Origin: Apopatosoma sp963618495
Lineage (GTDB): Bacteria; Bacillota; Clostridia; Oscillospirales; CAG-272
Length of the DNA stretch: 64,000 nucleotides
Assembly (NCBI GenBank): GCA_963618495.1
Contig: CAVESF010000001.1
Location: forward strand, 62,001 to 126,000
Direction of reading: 5' to 3'
Part shown: one piece after another, positions 1-8,155 of the stretch
Position numbering within the stretch: the first letter of the stretch is position 1
Layout of the letters: each line of letters opens with the position of its first letter
Position numbers and translations under genes: made by a program
The notes under the pieces: model-generated
Told to the model about the DNA's origin: nothing
The model's input: the letters and a program-made list of their open reading frames with translations, nothing else
Database searches by the model: none

Positions 1-525
1 TCCCGCATTGTCGTATTTGACTATGACATTCGCCTTCGCTTTCTCTTTTGTGAGGTGCATACGCTGAACAGCCATGGTGATATCCGCGCCGCTTGCCACA
101 TGGTCGGCTATCATGGCGCCGAGGTCTATATTGCATATCACATCGCAATCGGAGAGCGCAACATAATCGGCATTTATATTCGATATGCTGTAGTTTACGC
201 TCTTTAGCGCTTCAAGGCGCGTATTGTAGAGCGAATTTACATTGTTGGCATAAGCCGTGATATACGGCGGAAGAATCTTCACACCGCCGCTTCTGCGCGC
301 CAGGTCCCAGTCCTTGCCGCTTCCGACATGGTCCATGAGCGACTGGTAATTATAATGGGTGATGATGCTGATATTGTTTATATCGGAATTCACCATATTC
401 GAAAGGGCAAAATCCACAAGACGGTATCTGCATCCGAAAGGAATCGATGCAAGAGTACGGTATCTCGTAAGCTCCGGAATATTGCTGTCATGTATATTTG
501 AAAAAATTAAACCCGCTGTTTTCAT
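1..525 (-). CDS. glgD: Glucose-1-phosphate adenylyltransferase, GlgD subunit (3' end outside window)
   Basis: Only the first 175 codons are inside the window and the frame is open at base 1. The protein resembles the nucleotidyltransferase fold of ADP-glucose pyrophosphorylase: it has IPFGCRYRLVDFALSNMVNS near residues 28-47 and a DYVALSDCD strand further on, but lacks the GGxGxRL nucleotide loop seen in the neighbouring GlgC. That pattern is typical of GlgD, the non-catalytic or weakly catalytic partner of GlgC in Bacillota. The ATG at 525 is preceded by GGGGAGG at good spacing and lies 19 bases after the glgC stop, so it is the third gene of a glgB-glgC-glgD operon making ADP-glucose for glycogen. 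The C-terminal beta-helix is not visible here. Confidence 0.86.
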   Translation of the reverse strand, partial: MKTAGLIFSNIHDSNIPELTRYRTLASIPFGCRYRLVDFALSNMVNSDINNISIITHYNYQSLMDHVGSGKDWDLARRSGGVKILPPYITAYANNVNSLYNTRLEALKSVNYSISNINADYVALSDCDVICNIDLGAMIADHVASGADITMAVQRMHLTKEKAKANVIVKYDNAG

Positions 526-544
526 GCTCTTATCCTCCCCGCTT

Positions 545-1747
545 TCAGTTTATGTAGTCGCCCGCATTGGCGTCATCTATCATTTCGCCGCGTTCTATCA
601 CGGCATCCGGCTTTATATTCAGCTCCTCGGCGATAACGGTTATTCCGTCGCTTCCGTTGTCTGCGCCGATATGCGCGCCCTCGCCTATCACGCTGTTTTG
701 GTCAACTATGGAATATTCGACGACTGCACCGCTGCAAATATGAGCGCCGCGCATGATTACGCTGTTTATTACGGTAGCACCCTCTTCAACGATAACACCC
801 TCGGAGAGCACGGAACCTTTTACCGTGCCTCGTATCCTGCATCCCTCGGTGATCATCGAATTTTCAACTACAGAGCCCGCATAGAGCTTCTGAGGCGGCT
901 CTGCGCTGTGGCGGTAGAAAATGCGCCATGACCTGTCATAGAGGTCGAAAGCGGGACTATCGCCGAGAAGATCCATATTCGCCTCCCAGAGGCTCTTTAT
1001 CGTGCCGACATCCTTCCAGTAACCCTCGAAAAGGTAAGCGCACATCTTCTTGCCGTCGCCGAGCATTTTCGGAATGATATTCTTGCCGAAATCGTTTGAC
1101 GATTTCTCGTCGGCGTCGTCCTCGGTAAGATATTTCTTCAGCACATCGGCTTTGAAAATGTAAATGCCCATGGAAGCCTTGTTGCTTTTCGGATTTTTCG
1201 GCTTCTCCTCAAATTCGTATATCGTTCCGTCCGGATTCGTATTGAGAATGCCGAAGCGGCTCGCCTGCTCCATCGGAACCTCAAGCACGGCTATCGTGCA
1301 GTCGGCATTCGTCGCCTTGTGAGCGGCGAGCATCTTGCTGTAGTTCATCTTGTAGATATGGTCGCCCGAAAGCACGAGAACATAGTCCGCATCGTATCTC
1401 TCGATGAAATTCAGATTCTGATATATGGCATTTGCCGTACCCTTATACCAGTCGGAGGATTTTTTGCCCTGATACGGCGGAAGCACCATAACGCCGCCGC
1501 GCGTGCGGTCGAGATCCCACGGCTGTCCGTTGCCGATGTATTCATTGAGTACGAGGGGCTGATACTGCGTCAGTACGCCGACGGTATCTATCCCCGAGTT
1601 CACGCAGTTTGACATGGGAAAGTCAATGATTCTGTATTTGCCGCCGAATGGTACGGCAGGTTTTGCCGTTTTCTCGGTAAGCGCGTAGAGACGGCTTCCC
1701 TGTCCTCCCGCGAGCAGCATTGCCACGCATTCTTTTTTTCTGTACAT
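545..1747 (-). CDS. glgC: Glucose-1-phosphate adenylyltransferase GlgC
   Basis: A 400-residue protein that makes ADP-glucose from glucose-1-phosphate and ATP, the committed step of bacterial glycogen synthesis in the cytoplasm. The nucleotide loop GGQGSRLYALT is near residues 14-24, KPAVPFGGKYRIIDFPMSNC follows, and LVLSGDHIYKMNY carries the metal-binding aspartate. The C-terminal 110 residues have the hexapeptide pattern of a left-handed beta-helix. Length is normal for the family. The start is an ATG 9 bases after AAGGAGG. It sits between glgB and glgD on the same strand with short gaps (49 and 19 bases), so the three are probably co-transcribed. Nothing is odd in the sequence. Confidence 0.96.
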   Translation of the reverse strand: MYRKKECVAMLLAGGQGSRLYALTEKTAKPAVPFGGKYRIIDFPMSNCVNSGIDTVGVLTQYQPLVLNEYIGNGQPWDLDRTRGGVMVLPPYQGKKSSDWYKGTANAIYQNLNFIERYDADYVLVLSGDHIYKMNYSKMLAAHKATNADCTIAVLEVPMEQASRFGILNTNPDGTIYEFEEKPKNPKSNKASMGIYIFKADVLKKYLTEDDADEKSSNDFGKNIIPKMLGDGKKMCAYLFEGYWKDVGTIKSLWEANMDLLGDSPAFDLYDRSWRIFYRHSAEPPQKLYAGSVVENSMITEGCRIRGTVKGSVLSEGVIVEEGATVINSVIMRGAHICSGAVVEYSIVDQNSVIGEGAHIGADNGSDGITVIAEELNIKPDAVIERGEMIDDANAGDYIN

Positions 1748-1796
1748 AGAAAGAGTCCTCCTTAAAATATATTTTTATGTTTTCAAAAAATCAAAG

Positions 1797-3728
1797 TCAT
1801 TTTTTCTTTGCCGGAGATTTGCTTTTCAGTATCAGAGCACCGTAGCTCGGAATTTTCATTTTTATCAGCTGTTCTGTCCTGTCGCCTATTTTTTTGCCGT
1901 ATGCGCGGTAGGTCGTGCCATCGCCTGCCTTGCCGCTCCCGCCGTACTTTTTGTCGTCGGAGGAAAATATAACCTCATATTCGCCGCGGCGCTTCACGCG
2001 CATCTCGTAATCCCACTCCACGGGAGCGAAATTGAGAACGACATAAACGCCTCTGCCGCGCGTATCGATTCTCCTGTAGGAGATGAGGTTCATCGCGGCA
2101 AGGTCGGCATCTGTCCATTCAAAGCCGTCCCACGAATCGTCTATTTCATAGAGTGCGGGAGTGGAAAGATAGAATTTATTGAGCGCGCGGATATACTCAT
2201 GCATTGCATGGTGAGCCGGATATTTCAGCATGAACCATTCGAGTTCGTTTTCATAGTCCCATTCGCGGAAAGGACCGTATTCCGTGCCCATGAAAAGCAT
2301 CTTCTTGCCTGGGAGCGTCATCATATAAGCCGTGAAAACGCGCATCGCACGGAACTTGTCCTCATATTCGCCGAACATCTTGTCGAGCAGGGATTTCTTC
2401 CCGTGAACAACCTCGTCGTGCGAAACGGGAAGTATATAATTTTCAGAGAAAGCATACATCATCGGAAAAGTAAGCTTATTATGTATTCCCGAGCGGAAAT
2501 AGGGGTCGGTCTGCATATATTCGAACATATCGTTTGCCCAGCCCATATTCCATTTGAAATTGAAGCCCAGACCTCCGACATCCGCAGGCTTTGTTATCAT
2601 CGGCCATGCCGTCGATTCCTCGGCTATCATCAGCGCCGCGGGAAATTCCGCGAAAACCGCCGTATTTAGCTTTTTGAAGAAAGCTATCGCCTCAAGGCAT
2701 TCGTTGCCGCCGTGTTCATTCGGTATCCATTCGCCGGGCTTGCGGTCATAGTCGAGATAAAGCATTGATGCAACTGCGTCTATGCGCAGTCCGTCGATAT
2801 GATATTTTCTCATCCAGAAGAGCGCATTGGAAACGAGGAACGACTGCACCTCTGGTCTGCCGACATCGAAGCATCTCGTTCCCCATGTTTTCTGCTCGAA
2901 GCGGTCGTTTCCCTGATATTCGTAGAGCCGCGTGCCGTCGAAATCCGAGAGTCCATGCTCGTCCTTCGGAAAATGCGCGGGAACCCAGTCCATGATGACG
3001 CCTATGCCGCTTTCGTGCATTCTGTCGACAAAATACATGAAATCCTGCGGCGTGCCGAAGCGCGAGGTCGGCGCGTAATATCCGCAGATCTGGTAGCCCC
3101 ACGAGCCGTCATAGGGATGCTCGGCTATCGGCATCAGCTCAACATGGGTATAACCCATATCGGTAAGATACGGAGCAAGCTCGTCCGCTATCTCGCGGTA
3201 ATTCAGGTATGCGTCGCCATCGACATTCGTCCTGCCGTCGCGCGTTTTCCATGAGCCTGCATGAAGTTCATATATATTCATCGGCGCAGGATAAAAATGC
3301 CCTTTTTCCTCGCCTTTTTTCAGAATGTCGCCGCGCTTTGCCATATAGGCGCCGTCGCCCCATTCGTAACCGCCGATATCGCAGAGTATTGAGGCGCTCT
3401 TTGCAAGCGTTTCACTGTGGAGGCAATAGGGATCCGCTTTCATGCGGAGCCTGCCGTCCGCCCCCGTAACGGCATATTTGTATTTGTTTCCATCGAGTCT
3501 GTAGAGTCGCTTTATCTCGCAGTGCCAGATGCCGTTTTCCTCATCTTTCTCCATCGGGTTTTCGCTTTTGCTCCACGAGTTGAAGTCGCCGACGAGGCAA
3601 ACGCTTTTTGCATTCGGCGCCCAAAGGCGGAAGGTATATGTATATTCCCCGCCGCGCTCGGTCATATGCGCTCCGAGGTAATCATACGCGTAAAAATTCA
3701 CGCCTCCGCGGAAAAGTACGGGTGCCAT
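1797..3728 (-). CDS. glgB: 1,4-alpha-glucan branching enzyme GlgB
   Basis: Glycogen branching enzyme: it cuts alpha-1,4 chains and rejoins them as alpha-1,6 branches. An N-terminal CBM48-type beta domain (RLWAPNAKSVCLVGDFNSW) is followed by a GH13 barrel with HVELMPIAEHPYDGSWGYQ, the nucleophile region DGLRIDAVASML, the acid/base region IAEESTAWP and PVSHDEVVHGKKSLL, then a C-terminal beta domain. The frame is open up to 3836, but the promoter at 3808-3836 overlaps that stretch, so translation must begin later. I chose the ATG at 3728. GTG at 3755 or TTG at 3746, close to AAGGG, are alternatives. This is the first gene of the glycogen operon. Confidence 0.93.
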   Translation of the reverse strand: MAPVLFRGGVNFYAYDYLGAHMTERGGEYTYTFRLWAPNAKSVCLVGDFNSWSKSENPMEKDEENGIWHCEIKRLYRLDGNKYKYAVTGADGRLRMKADPYCLHSETLAKSASILCDIGGYEWGDGAYMAKRGDILKKGEEKGHFYPAPMNIYELHAGSWKTRDGRTNVDGDAYLNYREIADELAPYLTDMGYTHVELMPIAEHPYDGSWGYQICGYYAPTSRFGTPQDFMYFVDRMHESGIGVIMDWVPAHFPKDEHGLSDFDGTRLYEYQGNDRFEQKTWGTRCFDVGRPEVQSFLVSNALFWMRKYHIDGLRIDAVASMLYLDYDRKPGEWIPNEHGGNECLEAIAFFKKLNTAVFAEFPAALMIAEESTAWPMITKPADVGGLGFNFKWNMGWANDMFEYMQTDPYFRSGIHNKLTFPMMYAFSENYILPVSHDEVVHGKKSLLDKMFGEYEDKFRAMRVFTAYMMTLPGKKMLFMGTEYGPFREWDYENELEWFMLKYPAHHAMHEYIRALNKFYLSTPALYEIDDSWDGFEWTDADLAAMNLISYRRIDTRGRGVYVVLNFAPVEWDYEMRVKRRGEYEVIFSSDDKKYGGSGKAGDGTTYRAYGKKIGDRTEQLIKMKIPSYGALILKSKSPAKKK

Positions 3729-3807
3729 ATCCGTGTTTTTTTGCAAACGATTCACTGCCCTTCGATTTTTTGTGATTTTTCCCAAAATAATTTTGTTATT
3801 CATGTTT

Positions 3808-3836
3808 ATTATATACTTAAAACGCTCATTTTTCAA
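3808..3836 (-). promoter_or_regulatory. Sigma-A promoter of the glgB-glgC-glgD operon
   Basis: On the minus strand TTGAAA (3836-3831) and TATAAT (3813-3808) are exactly 17 bases apart. Transcription would start near 3801. This rules out the in-frame start codons at 3836 and 3803 as glgB starts. Confidence 0.6.
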
Positions 3837-3880
3837 GCGTTTTTCAGTGTTTTTTGAAAATTCTACCTAATAATCAAAGA

Positions 3881-3965
3881 GCGAAGCTCCGCTTGTGCAA
3901 AAGTGACAATCTGTTGTGAATTTTATACCAAACAGAACATACTTTTTTGCACATCGTAGCTTCGC
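3881..3965. repeat. Long imperfect inverted repeat between ABC operon and glgB
   Basis: The left arm (3881-3904) begins GCGAAGCT and contains TGTGCAAAA. The right arm (3941-3965), read on the other strand, begins GCGAAGCT and contains TGTGCAAAA too. Arms of about 24 bases match with few differences around a 36-base spacer. It lies just after the stop of the minus-strand ABC ATPase gene, so it may act as a transcript-end hairpin, or be a small dispersed element. Confidence 0.45.
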
Positions 3966-3987
3966 CGCCATGCGTCAATATTAATGT

Positions 3988-4593
3988 TTACATTTTTTCG
4001 CAAAGCACACCTTCCGAAAGGACAAGCGTCCTTTCGGCAAGCCTTGCCGCTTCTTTTTCGCTATGGGTTATCATCAGCACCGTTTTTTCGCGCAGTGCTT
4101 CCCCGAGATAAGCCATGACCTCTTCGCGCATCTGCGCGTCAAGCCCGCGAAACGGCTCGTCAAGCAGGAAGATCGGCGCGTCATACGCTATCGCGCGGGC
4201 AAGCGAAACGCGCTGCGCCATGCCTGTGGAAAGCTCGCGCGGATATGCATGAAAATCCGTCATCCCGAGAGCCGTGAGTAACTCTTTTGCCCGCTTTTCG
4301 TTTCCCTTTGCGTCGCCGCGCGGAAAAACGAGAGTCACATTTCCGAGTGCGTCCGCATTTTCGAAAAGGCGCGGCTCGGCAAAGCAATATGATATCCTGC
4401 CGTCCCGCGGCTCGCACGAAACCGTGCCGGAGTCGGGCGCTTCTATCCCCGCAATTATGCGGAAAAGCGTGGTTTTGCCGCAGCCGGATTCGCCCATTAT
4501 CGCTATTTTTTCCCCATCGCTCACGCGCAGAAAAACGCCGCGCAGAACGTTCTTTTCGCCGTAGCTTTTGCATATTCCGTCCAGCTTTATCAT
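3988..4593 (-). CDS. ABC transporter ATPase, NitT/TauT (SsuB/TauB-like) type
   Basis: ATP-binding subunit of an importer, 201 residues. Walker A is GESGCGKTT (residues 34-42), the signature is a variant LSTGMAQR, Walker B is IFLLDEPF with GLD after it, and the H-loop is MITHSEKEA. It is shorter than the usual 230-260 residues because the C-terminal tail is nearly absent. I chose the ATG at 4593, preceded by GGGGGAG; this ATG overlaps the permease stop by four bases, which indicates translational coupling. It is the last gene of the regulator-lipoprotein-permease-ATPase operon. The family takes up sulfonates, taurine, nitrate, thiamine precursors and similar small molecules; the substrate here cannot be read from sequence. 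Confidence 0.9.
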   Translation of the reverse strand: MIKLDGICKSYGEKNVLRGVFLRVSDGEKIAIMGESGCGKTTLFRIIAGIEAPDSGTVSCEPRDGRISYCFAEPRLFENADALGNVTLVFPRGDAKGNEKRAKELLTALGMTDFHAYPRELSTGMAQRVSLARAIAYDAPIFLLDEPFRGLDAQMREEVMAYLGEALREKTVLMITHSEKEAARLAERTLVLSEGVLCEKM

Positions 4594-5387
4594 GCTCTCT
4601 CCCCCTTTTCGAAGCGCCCGAGAATCAGATTCACTATAAGCTTTTCTATCGCTATGCTGAGAATTATCACCGCCGCCGTCCATGCAAACATATCCTCGGA
4701 TTCAAGATAGATTTTCGCATTGTAGAGCGCGGCGCCTATCGTGCCTTTCGGCGAGCAGATGACCTCGGCGGCGATTCCCGCTTTCCATGCCATGCCGACA
4801 GCGCTTCTGCAAGCCGCCGCAAAATACGGCATTATGCTCGGCAGATAGCAGTATTTCCATTTTTTCACCGCGTCAAAGCGGTATATCCGCGCAACCTCGG
4901 ATTTTTCGCGTGGCACGGAGGAAAATCCCTTTGTCACATTGGAATAAACTATCGGCATCACGATAAGCGATGTAGCTATCGGCGGCACCGCCGTTTTGTT
5001 CACGAGGAAAAGCAGGAGTATGATAAACGAAGCCACAGGCGTCGCCTTGACTACGGAAAGCATCGGCGAAGCGAGCGTTTTCACGGCAGGAATAAAATGC
5101 GAGAGCACGGCGAGTACGCCGCCGAAAGCCATGCCGAAAAATATCCCCGCGAAAACAGAGCCGAGCGAACGCAGGCAGGTCAGCGCAAAATCCTTTGTGC
5201 CGGCAAGCGTGATAAGCCTTTTTGCCACAGCGTGCGGCATGGGGAGAATGACTGCCTTGCCCAGCGCCGCCGCCGCGATATACCATATTCCCATCCAGAA
5301 AGCGAAGCAAAGCAGGGCGCGTAAAATACGCGCCGTCGCTTTGCTTTTATTGCCTGTATTTGTCTTTTTAATTTTCGATGAGGTCAT
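4590..5387 (-). CDS. ABC transporter permease, NitT/TauT (SsuC-like) type
   Basis: A 265-residue integral membrane protein with about six hydrophobic segments. A basic N-terminus precedes the first segment (LLCFAFWMGIWYIAAAALG). The central part holds a BPD-transport inner-membrane domain, and FDAVKKWKYCYLPSIMPYF matches the cytoplasmic coupling helix that docks on the ATPase. The PxxLP-like stretch VILPMPHAV near residue 47 is also usual in SsuC and TauC proteins. It overlaps the ATPase gene by four bases and follows the lipoprotein gene by 21 bases, so the three form one importer. Confidence 0.9.
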   Translation of the reverse strand: MTSSKIKKTNTGNKSKATARILRALLCFAFWMGIWYIAAAALGKAVILPMPHAVAKRLITLAGTKDFALTCLRSLGSVFAGIFFGMAFGGVLAVLSHFIPAVKTLASPMLSVVKATPVASFIILLLFLVNKTAVPPIATSLIVMPIVYSNVTKGFSSVPREKSEVARIYRFDAVKKWKYCYLPSIMPYFAAACRSAVGMAWKAGIAAEVICSPKGTIGAALYNAKIYLESEDMFAWTAAVIILSIAIEKLIVNLILGRFEKGERA

Positions 5388-5408
5388 GATGCCCTCCGTC
5401 AGAAAGTA

Positions 5409-6377
5409 TTATTTTCCGTAGAATAAATCCGTGGGAAGCTTGCCGCCGACAGAAGAGGGATTTGCCTCGAAAAGCACGGCAAGCATATCCTGCATGCACT
5501 TGTTGGCGTCATCGCCCGTGATAAAGCAGATATTGCAGTTTGGAAGCGCTTTCTTTGCCAGAGCCGCCTTGGGAATGATACCATATTTTTCGATGAGCTG
5601 TGATGCTTCTTCGCCATTTGCGTTTACATATTCCACAGATGCCGCAAGCTCGGAGACGACAGCCTTGTATGCCTCGGGATGCTCGCTCTTGAATTTATTG
5701 GAAACGACGATACAGCCCTGCGCGAGCTTGCTCGTGCTGACCTTGTCCCACTCTGCCGTGATATCGAGAGCGATGCGCAGGTCGCCTGTCTTGCTTATGA
5801 GCGCGCTCGTGACATTCGGCTCGGGAAGCACGCCTATGGAAACCTCGTCCGCAGCAAGCTTTGCCGCAAGTTCCGCATGTTCGGAAAGATACTCTATGGT
5901 AACATCCTTTTCGGGGTCAATGCCGTTTTTTTCAAGGATATATTCGAGAACATACTGCGGCGTTGCGCCTGCTCCCGTGGAATATATCGTCTTGCCCTTA
6001 AGCGAAGAGATATCGGTCACTTCATTGCCGTTTTCAAGAACATAGAGCACACCGAGCGTGTTCACGGCAACAAGGCTTATATCCGCGCCCTTATTTATCA
6101 GCACGGAAGCGAGATTTACCGGCATGGCGGCGAAATCCACCTTTTCGCCGATTACGGCGGCAGAAACCTCCGTCGGAGCGGCGGCTATAGTAAATTCATA
6201 TTTGTTTTTCGTCTTTCCGTCATCGTTATCAGCCATAAGCTTGGAAATGCCCATGCCCGTCGGACCCTTGAGCGCAATCATGCGAACCGTTACGGATTCT
6301 TCCTCCTGAACCTTACCGCAGGAGAAAAAGGCGAAGACCATTGCGAGTGCAAGCAGTAATGCAAATATTTTTTTCAT
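5409..6377 (-). CDS. ABC transporter substrate-binding lipoprotein, NMT1/SsuA-like
   Basis: A 322-residue extracellular solute-binding protein. The signal peptide ends in a lipobox with the lipidated cysteine at residue 20 (FFSC). Motifs such as KGPTGMGISKLM, VDFAAMPVN and LKGKTIYSTGAGATPQYV are typical of the periplasmic-binding family that includes SsuA, TauA and ThiY. The protein would sit on the outer face of the membrane and hand its ligand to the permease encoded 21 bases downstream. It lies 22 bases after the Crp/Fnr-type gene, which suggests the regulator controls this uptake system. The ligand is unknown; aliphatic sulfonates, thiamine precursors or other small molecules are possible. 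Confidence 0.88.
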   Translation of the reverse strand: MKKIFALLLALAMVFAFFSCGKVQEEESVTVRMIALKGPTGMGISKLMADNDDGKTKNKYEFTIAAAPTEVSAAVIGEKVDFAAMPVNLASVLINKGADISLVAVNTLGVLYVLENGNEVTDISSLKGKTIYSTGAGATPQYVLEYILEKNGIDPEKDVTIEYLSEHAELAAKLAADEVSIGVLPEPNVTSALISKTGDLRIALDITAEWDKVSTSKLAQGCIVVSNKFKSEHPEAYKAVVSELAASVEYVNANGEEASQLIEKYGIIPKAALAKKALPNCNICFITGDDANKCMQDMLAVLFEANPSSVGGKLPTDLFYGK

Positions 6378-6399
6378 TTTGTTTTTCCTCCATAATCAT

Positions 6400-7065
6400 T
6401 TATTTTCTCGTTGCACCATATAAACGAGTCTTATCAAGAACAGCAACCCTGCCGTTCCCGTATGTTATGATACCGTTCTCCGAGAGAGAGGCAAAAGCTC
6501 TGTATATGGACGCCCGCCCTATGCCGAGCGCAGATGACATGCGCGAAACATTGACGGGAAATTCCCCGCTGCCCTCCGGCATAGCCGAGAGGAGCGACAG
6601 CGCGACGGCACTCTCCGTATTCGGAGTGGAGAAACCCGTTATTTTCCCGTTGAGAAAGCGTATCCTCTCCGTGAGAAAGCGTATATAGGCAAGCGAAACA
6701 ACACTGTCAAGCGTGAAAATCTCCGCAAGCGTCTCCTCCGGAACAAAAAGTACCTCGCTTTTCTTCTTTGCCGAAACAGTGCTCACATATTCGCCGCTGC
6801 CGCCGAAAAGAGCCGCCGCGCCGAAAATCCCTCCCTTATCTATAGTGCGGAGCAGGATATCGCTCTCGCCGTTCTTTCCGTGGACGGTGAGAGTTCCGCT
6901 TATCACTATGCCTATGCCGCGAAAGAAGCTCGCCGGCGAATATATCGTCTCGCCGCCGCAGAAGCCGCGCACATTGCAGGAGCAAAGGCGCACGAGCGTG
7001 TCGTGCGAAGCGCCCGAAAAAACGGGGCTTTGCGAAAGTATTTTGCCGAGCGTTTCTTCTTTCAT
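6400..7065 (-). CDS. Crp/Fnr-family transcriptional regulator
   Basis: A 221-residue regulator with an N-terminal cyclic-nucleotide-binding-type beta roll (GGETIYSPASFFRGIGIVISGTL) and a C-terminal winged helix in which MSSALGIGRASIYRAFASL is the recognition region. Two cysteines lie near residue 28-30 (CSC) and one near 36; whether they bind a cluster is unclear, because the classical four-cysteine FNR pattern is not evident. It is the first gene of a four-gene operon with an ABC importer and is divergent from murB. A near-palindrome lies directly after its promoter, a position that suits autorepression. It probably controls the importer in response to a small molecule or redox cue. Confidence 0.88.
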   Translation of the reverse strand: MKEETLGKILSQSPVFSGASHDTLVRLCSCNVRGFCGGETIYSPASFFRGIGIVISGTLTVHGKNGESDILLRTIDKGGIFGAAALFGGSGEYVSTVSAKKKSEVLFVPEETLAEIFTLDSVVSLAYIRFLTERIRFLNGKITGFSTPNTESAVALSLLSAMPEGSGEFPVNVSRMSSALGIGRASIYRAFASLSENGIITYGNGRVAVLDKTRLYGATRK

Positions 7066-7082
7066 GGTTTTATCTCCAAAAC

Positions 7083-7132
7083 TGTATCATTTGGTACAGG
7101 TTCATGATATCATATCTTTTTTTGTTTGTCAA
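7083..7132 (-). promoter_or_regulatory. Promoter and likely operator of the Crp/Fnr-ABC operon
   Basis: On the minus strand TTGACA (7132-7127) and TATCAT (7109-7104) are 17 bases apart. Immediately downstream, 7083-7098 reads TGTATCATTTGGTACA, whose half sites match at six of eight positions. A dyad just after the start site is where a Crp/Fnr protein would block its own transcription. Promoter is seen in sequence; the link to this regulator is inference. Confidence 0.5.
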
Positions 7133-7160
7133 TAAATTTTTGAATTTTTTTGCAAAAAGC

Positions 7161-7189
7161 TATACCAATATTCCGACTTATGTGGTATA
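7161..7189. promoter_or_regulatory. Inverted repeat upstream of murB
   Basis: TATACCA (7161-7167) and TGGTATA (7183-7189) form a perfect seven-base inverted repeat 33 bases before the murB start and next to AT-rich promoter-like sequence with TATAAT at 7199-7204. It could be an operator for murB or simply overlap its promoter. Confidence 0.3.
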
Positions 7190-7221
7190 CTTATTATGTA
7201 TAATTGTGTTCGGAGGTATGT

Positions 7222-8127
7222 ATGAAAGAGGATTTCCTTTCAGTTGTTGCGGCGCGTGGCGACACGCAGATAAGGCAAAACGAAGGACTTGCAAAATACA
7301 GCACTTTCAAAATAGGCGGAGAAGCGCGATATGCGATTTTCCCCGAGAACAAAAACGCACTCGTTTTCGCCGTCGCCGCCTGCCGCGAAGCAAATATTCC
7401 GTATAGGGTCATCGGTTGCGGCTCGAATGTTCTTTTCGACGACGGCGGTTTTTCGGGCGCCGTGATATTTACAAAGTGGGTCAATAAAACAGAGGTCTCG
7501 GAAAATATCATCCGTGCGGAATGCGGGCTTCCGCTCTCCGCGCTCAGCACCCTCGCAAAAAACGCTTCCCTCTCCGGACTCGAATTTGCTTTCGGCATTC
7601 CAGGGAGCGTCGGCGGCGCGGTATATATGAATGCGGGTGCATACGGCGGCGAGATAAAGGATACGCTCGCCGAGGTCGAATATTTCGATACGGAAACGGA
7701 AACGCTCCGCCGTGCGCCTTCCGCAGAGCTTGCACTCGGATACAGGGAGAGCATCTTTCAGCATAAGCCTTATCTCCTGCTCTCGGCGACTTTCGCGCTG
7801 CACCGCGGCGACCGCGCGGAAATAGAAGCGAAAATGGCTTCCAACATGGCGGCGCGAAGAGACAAACAGCCGCTCGAATATCCGAGCGCGGGCAGTGCTT
7901 TCCGCCGTCCCGTCGGGCATTTTGCCGCCAAGCTTATCGACGATGCGGGGCTTCGCGGGCTTTCCTATGGAGACGCGCAGGTCTCGGAGAAGCATGCGGG
8001 TTTCATAATCAACCGCGGAAGTGCCACGAGCGGCGATGTTCTGGAGTTGTGCCGTATAATAGAAGAAGAAGTGGCGGGGCGCTACGGCATTTCGCTCGAA
8101 ACAGAATTTATACATATCAAAGATTAA
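7222..8127 (+). CDS. murB: UDP-N-acetylenolpyruvoylglucosamine reductase MurB
   Basis: A 301-residue FAD enzyme that reduces UDP-GlcNAc-enolpyruvate to UDP-MurNAc in peptidoglycan synthesis. It shows the FAD-binding loops NTxxIGG-like YSTFKIGGEARY, GCGSNVLFDDGG and GIPGSVGGAVYMNAGAYGGE, the catalytic serine region YPSAGSAFRRP, and the C-terminal glutamate in SLETEFIHI. It has the shorter type II layout of Bacillota. I chose the ATG at 7222 because CGGAGG lies five bases before it; an in-frame start at 7204 would place this site inside the gene. It leads an apparent murB-whiA-dnaE series. Confidence 0.95.
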   Translation: MKEDFLSVVAARGDTQIRQNEGLAKYSTFKIGGEARYAIFPENKNALVFAVAACREANIPYRVIGCGSNVLFDDGGFSGAVIFTKWVNKTEVSENIIRAECGLPLSALSTLAKNASLSGLEFAFGIPGSVGGAVYMNAGAYGGEIKDTLAEVEYFDTETETLRRAPSAELALGYRESIFQHKPYLLLSATFALHRGDRAEIEAKMASNMAARRDKQPLEYPSAGSAFRRPVGHFAAKLIDDAGLRGLSYGDAQVSEKHAGFIINRGSATSGDVLELCRIIEEEVAGRYGISLETEFIHIKD

Positions 8128-8155
8128 AAAAACAAAAATTCATCGGAGGAGTAAT

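Noticed and set aside
3803..3836. Upstream start codons (ATG 3803, TTG 3836) for glgB
   Set aside because: They overlap or precede the glgB promoter and have no ribosome-binding site.
4287..5324. Open frame of 345 codons, plus strand, across the ABC ATPase and permease genes
   Set aside because: It spans two real overlapping genes in another orientation and is rich in Arg/Ser/Pro as expected from a shadow.
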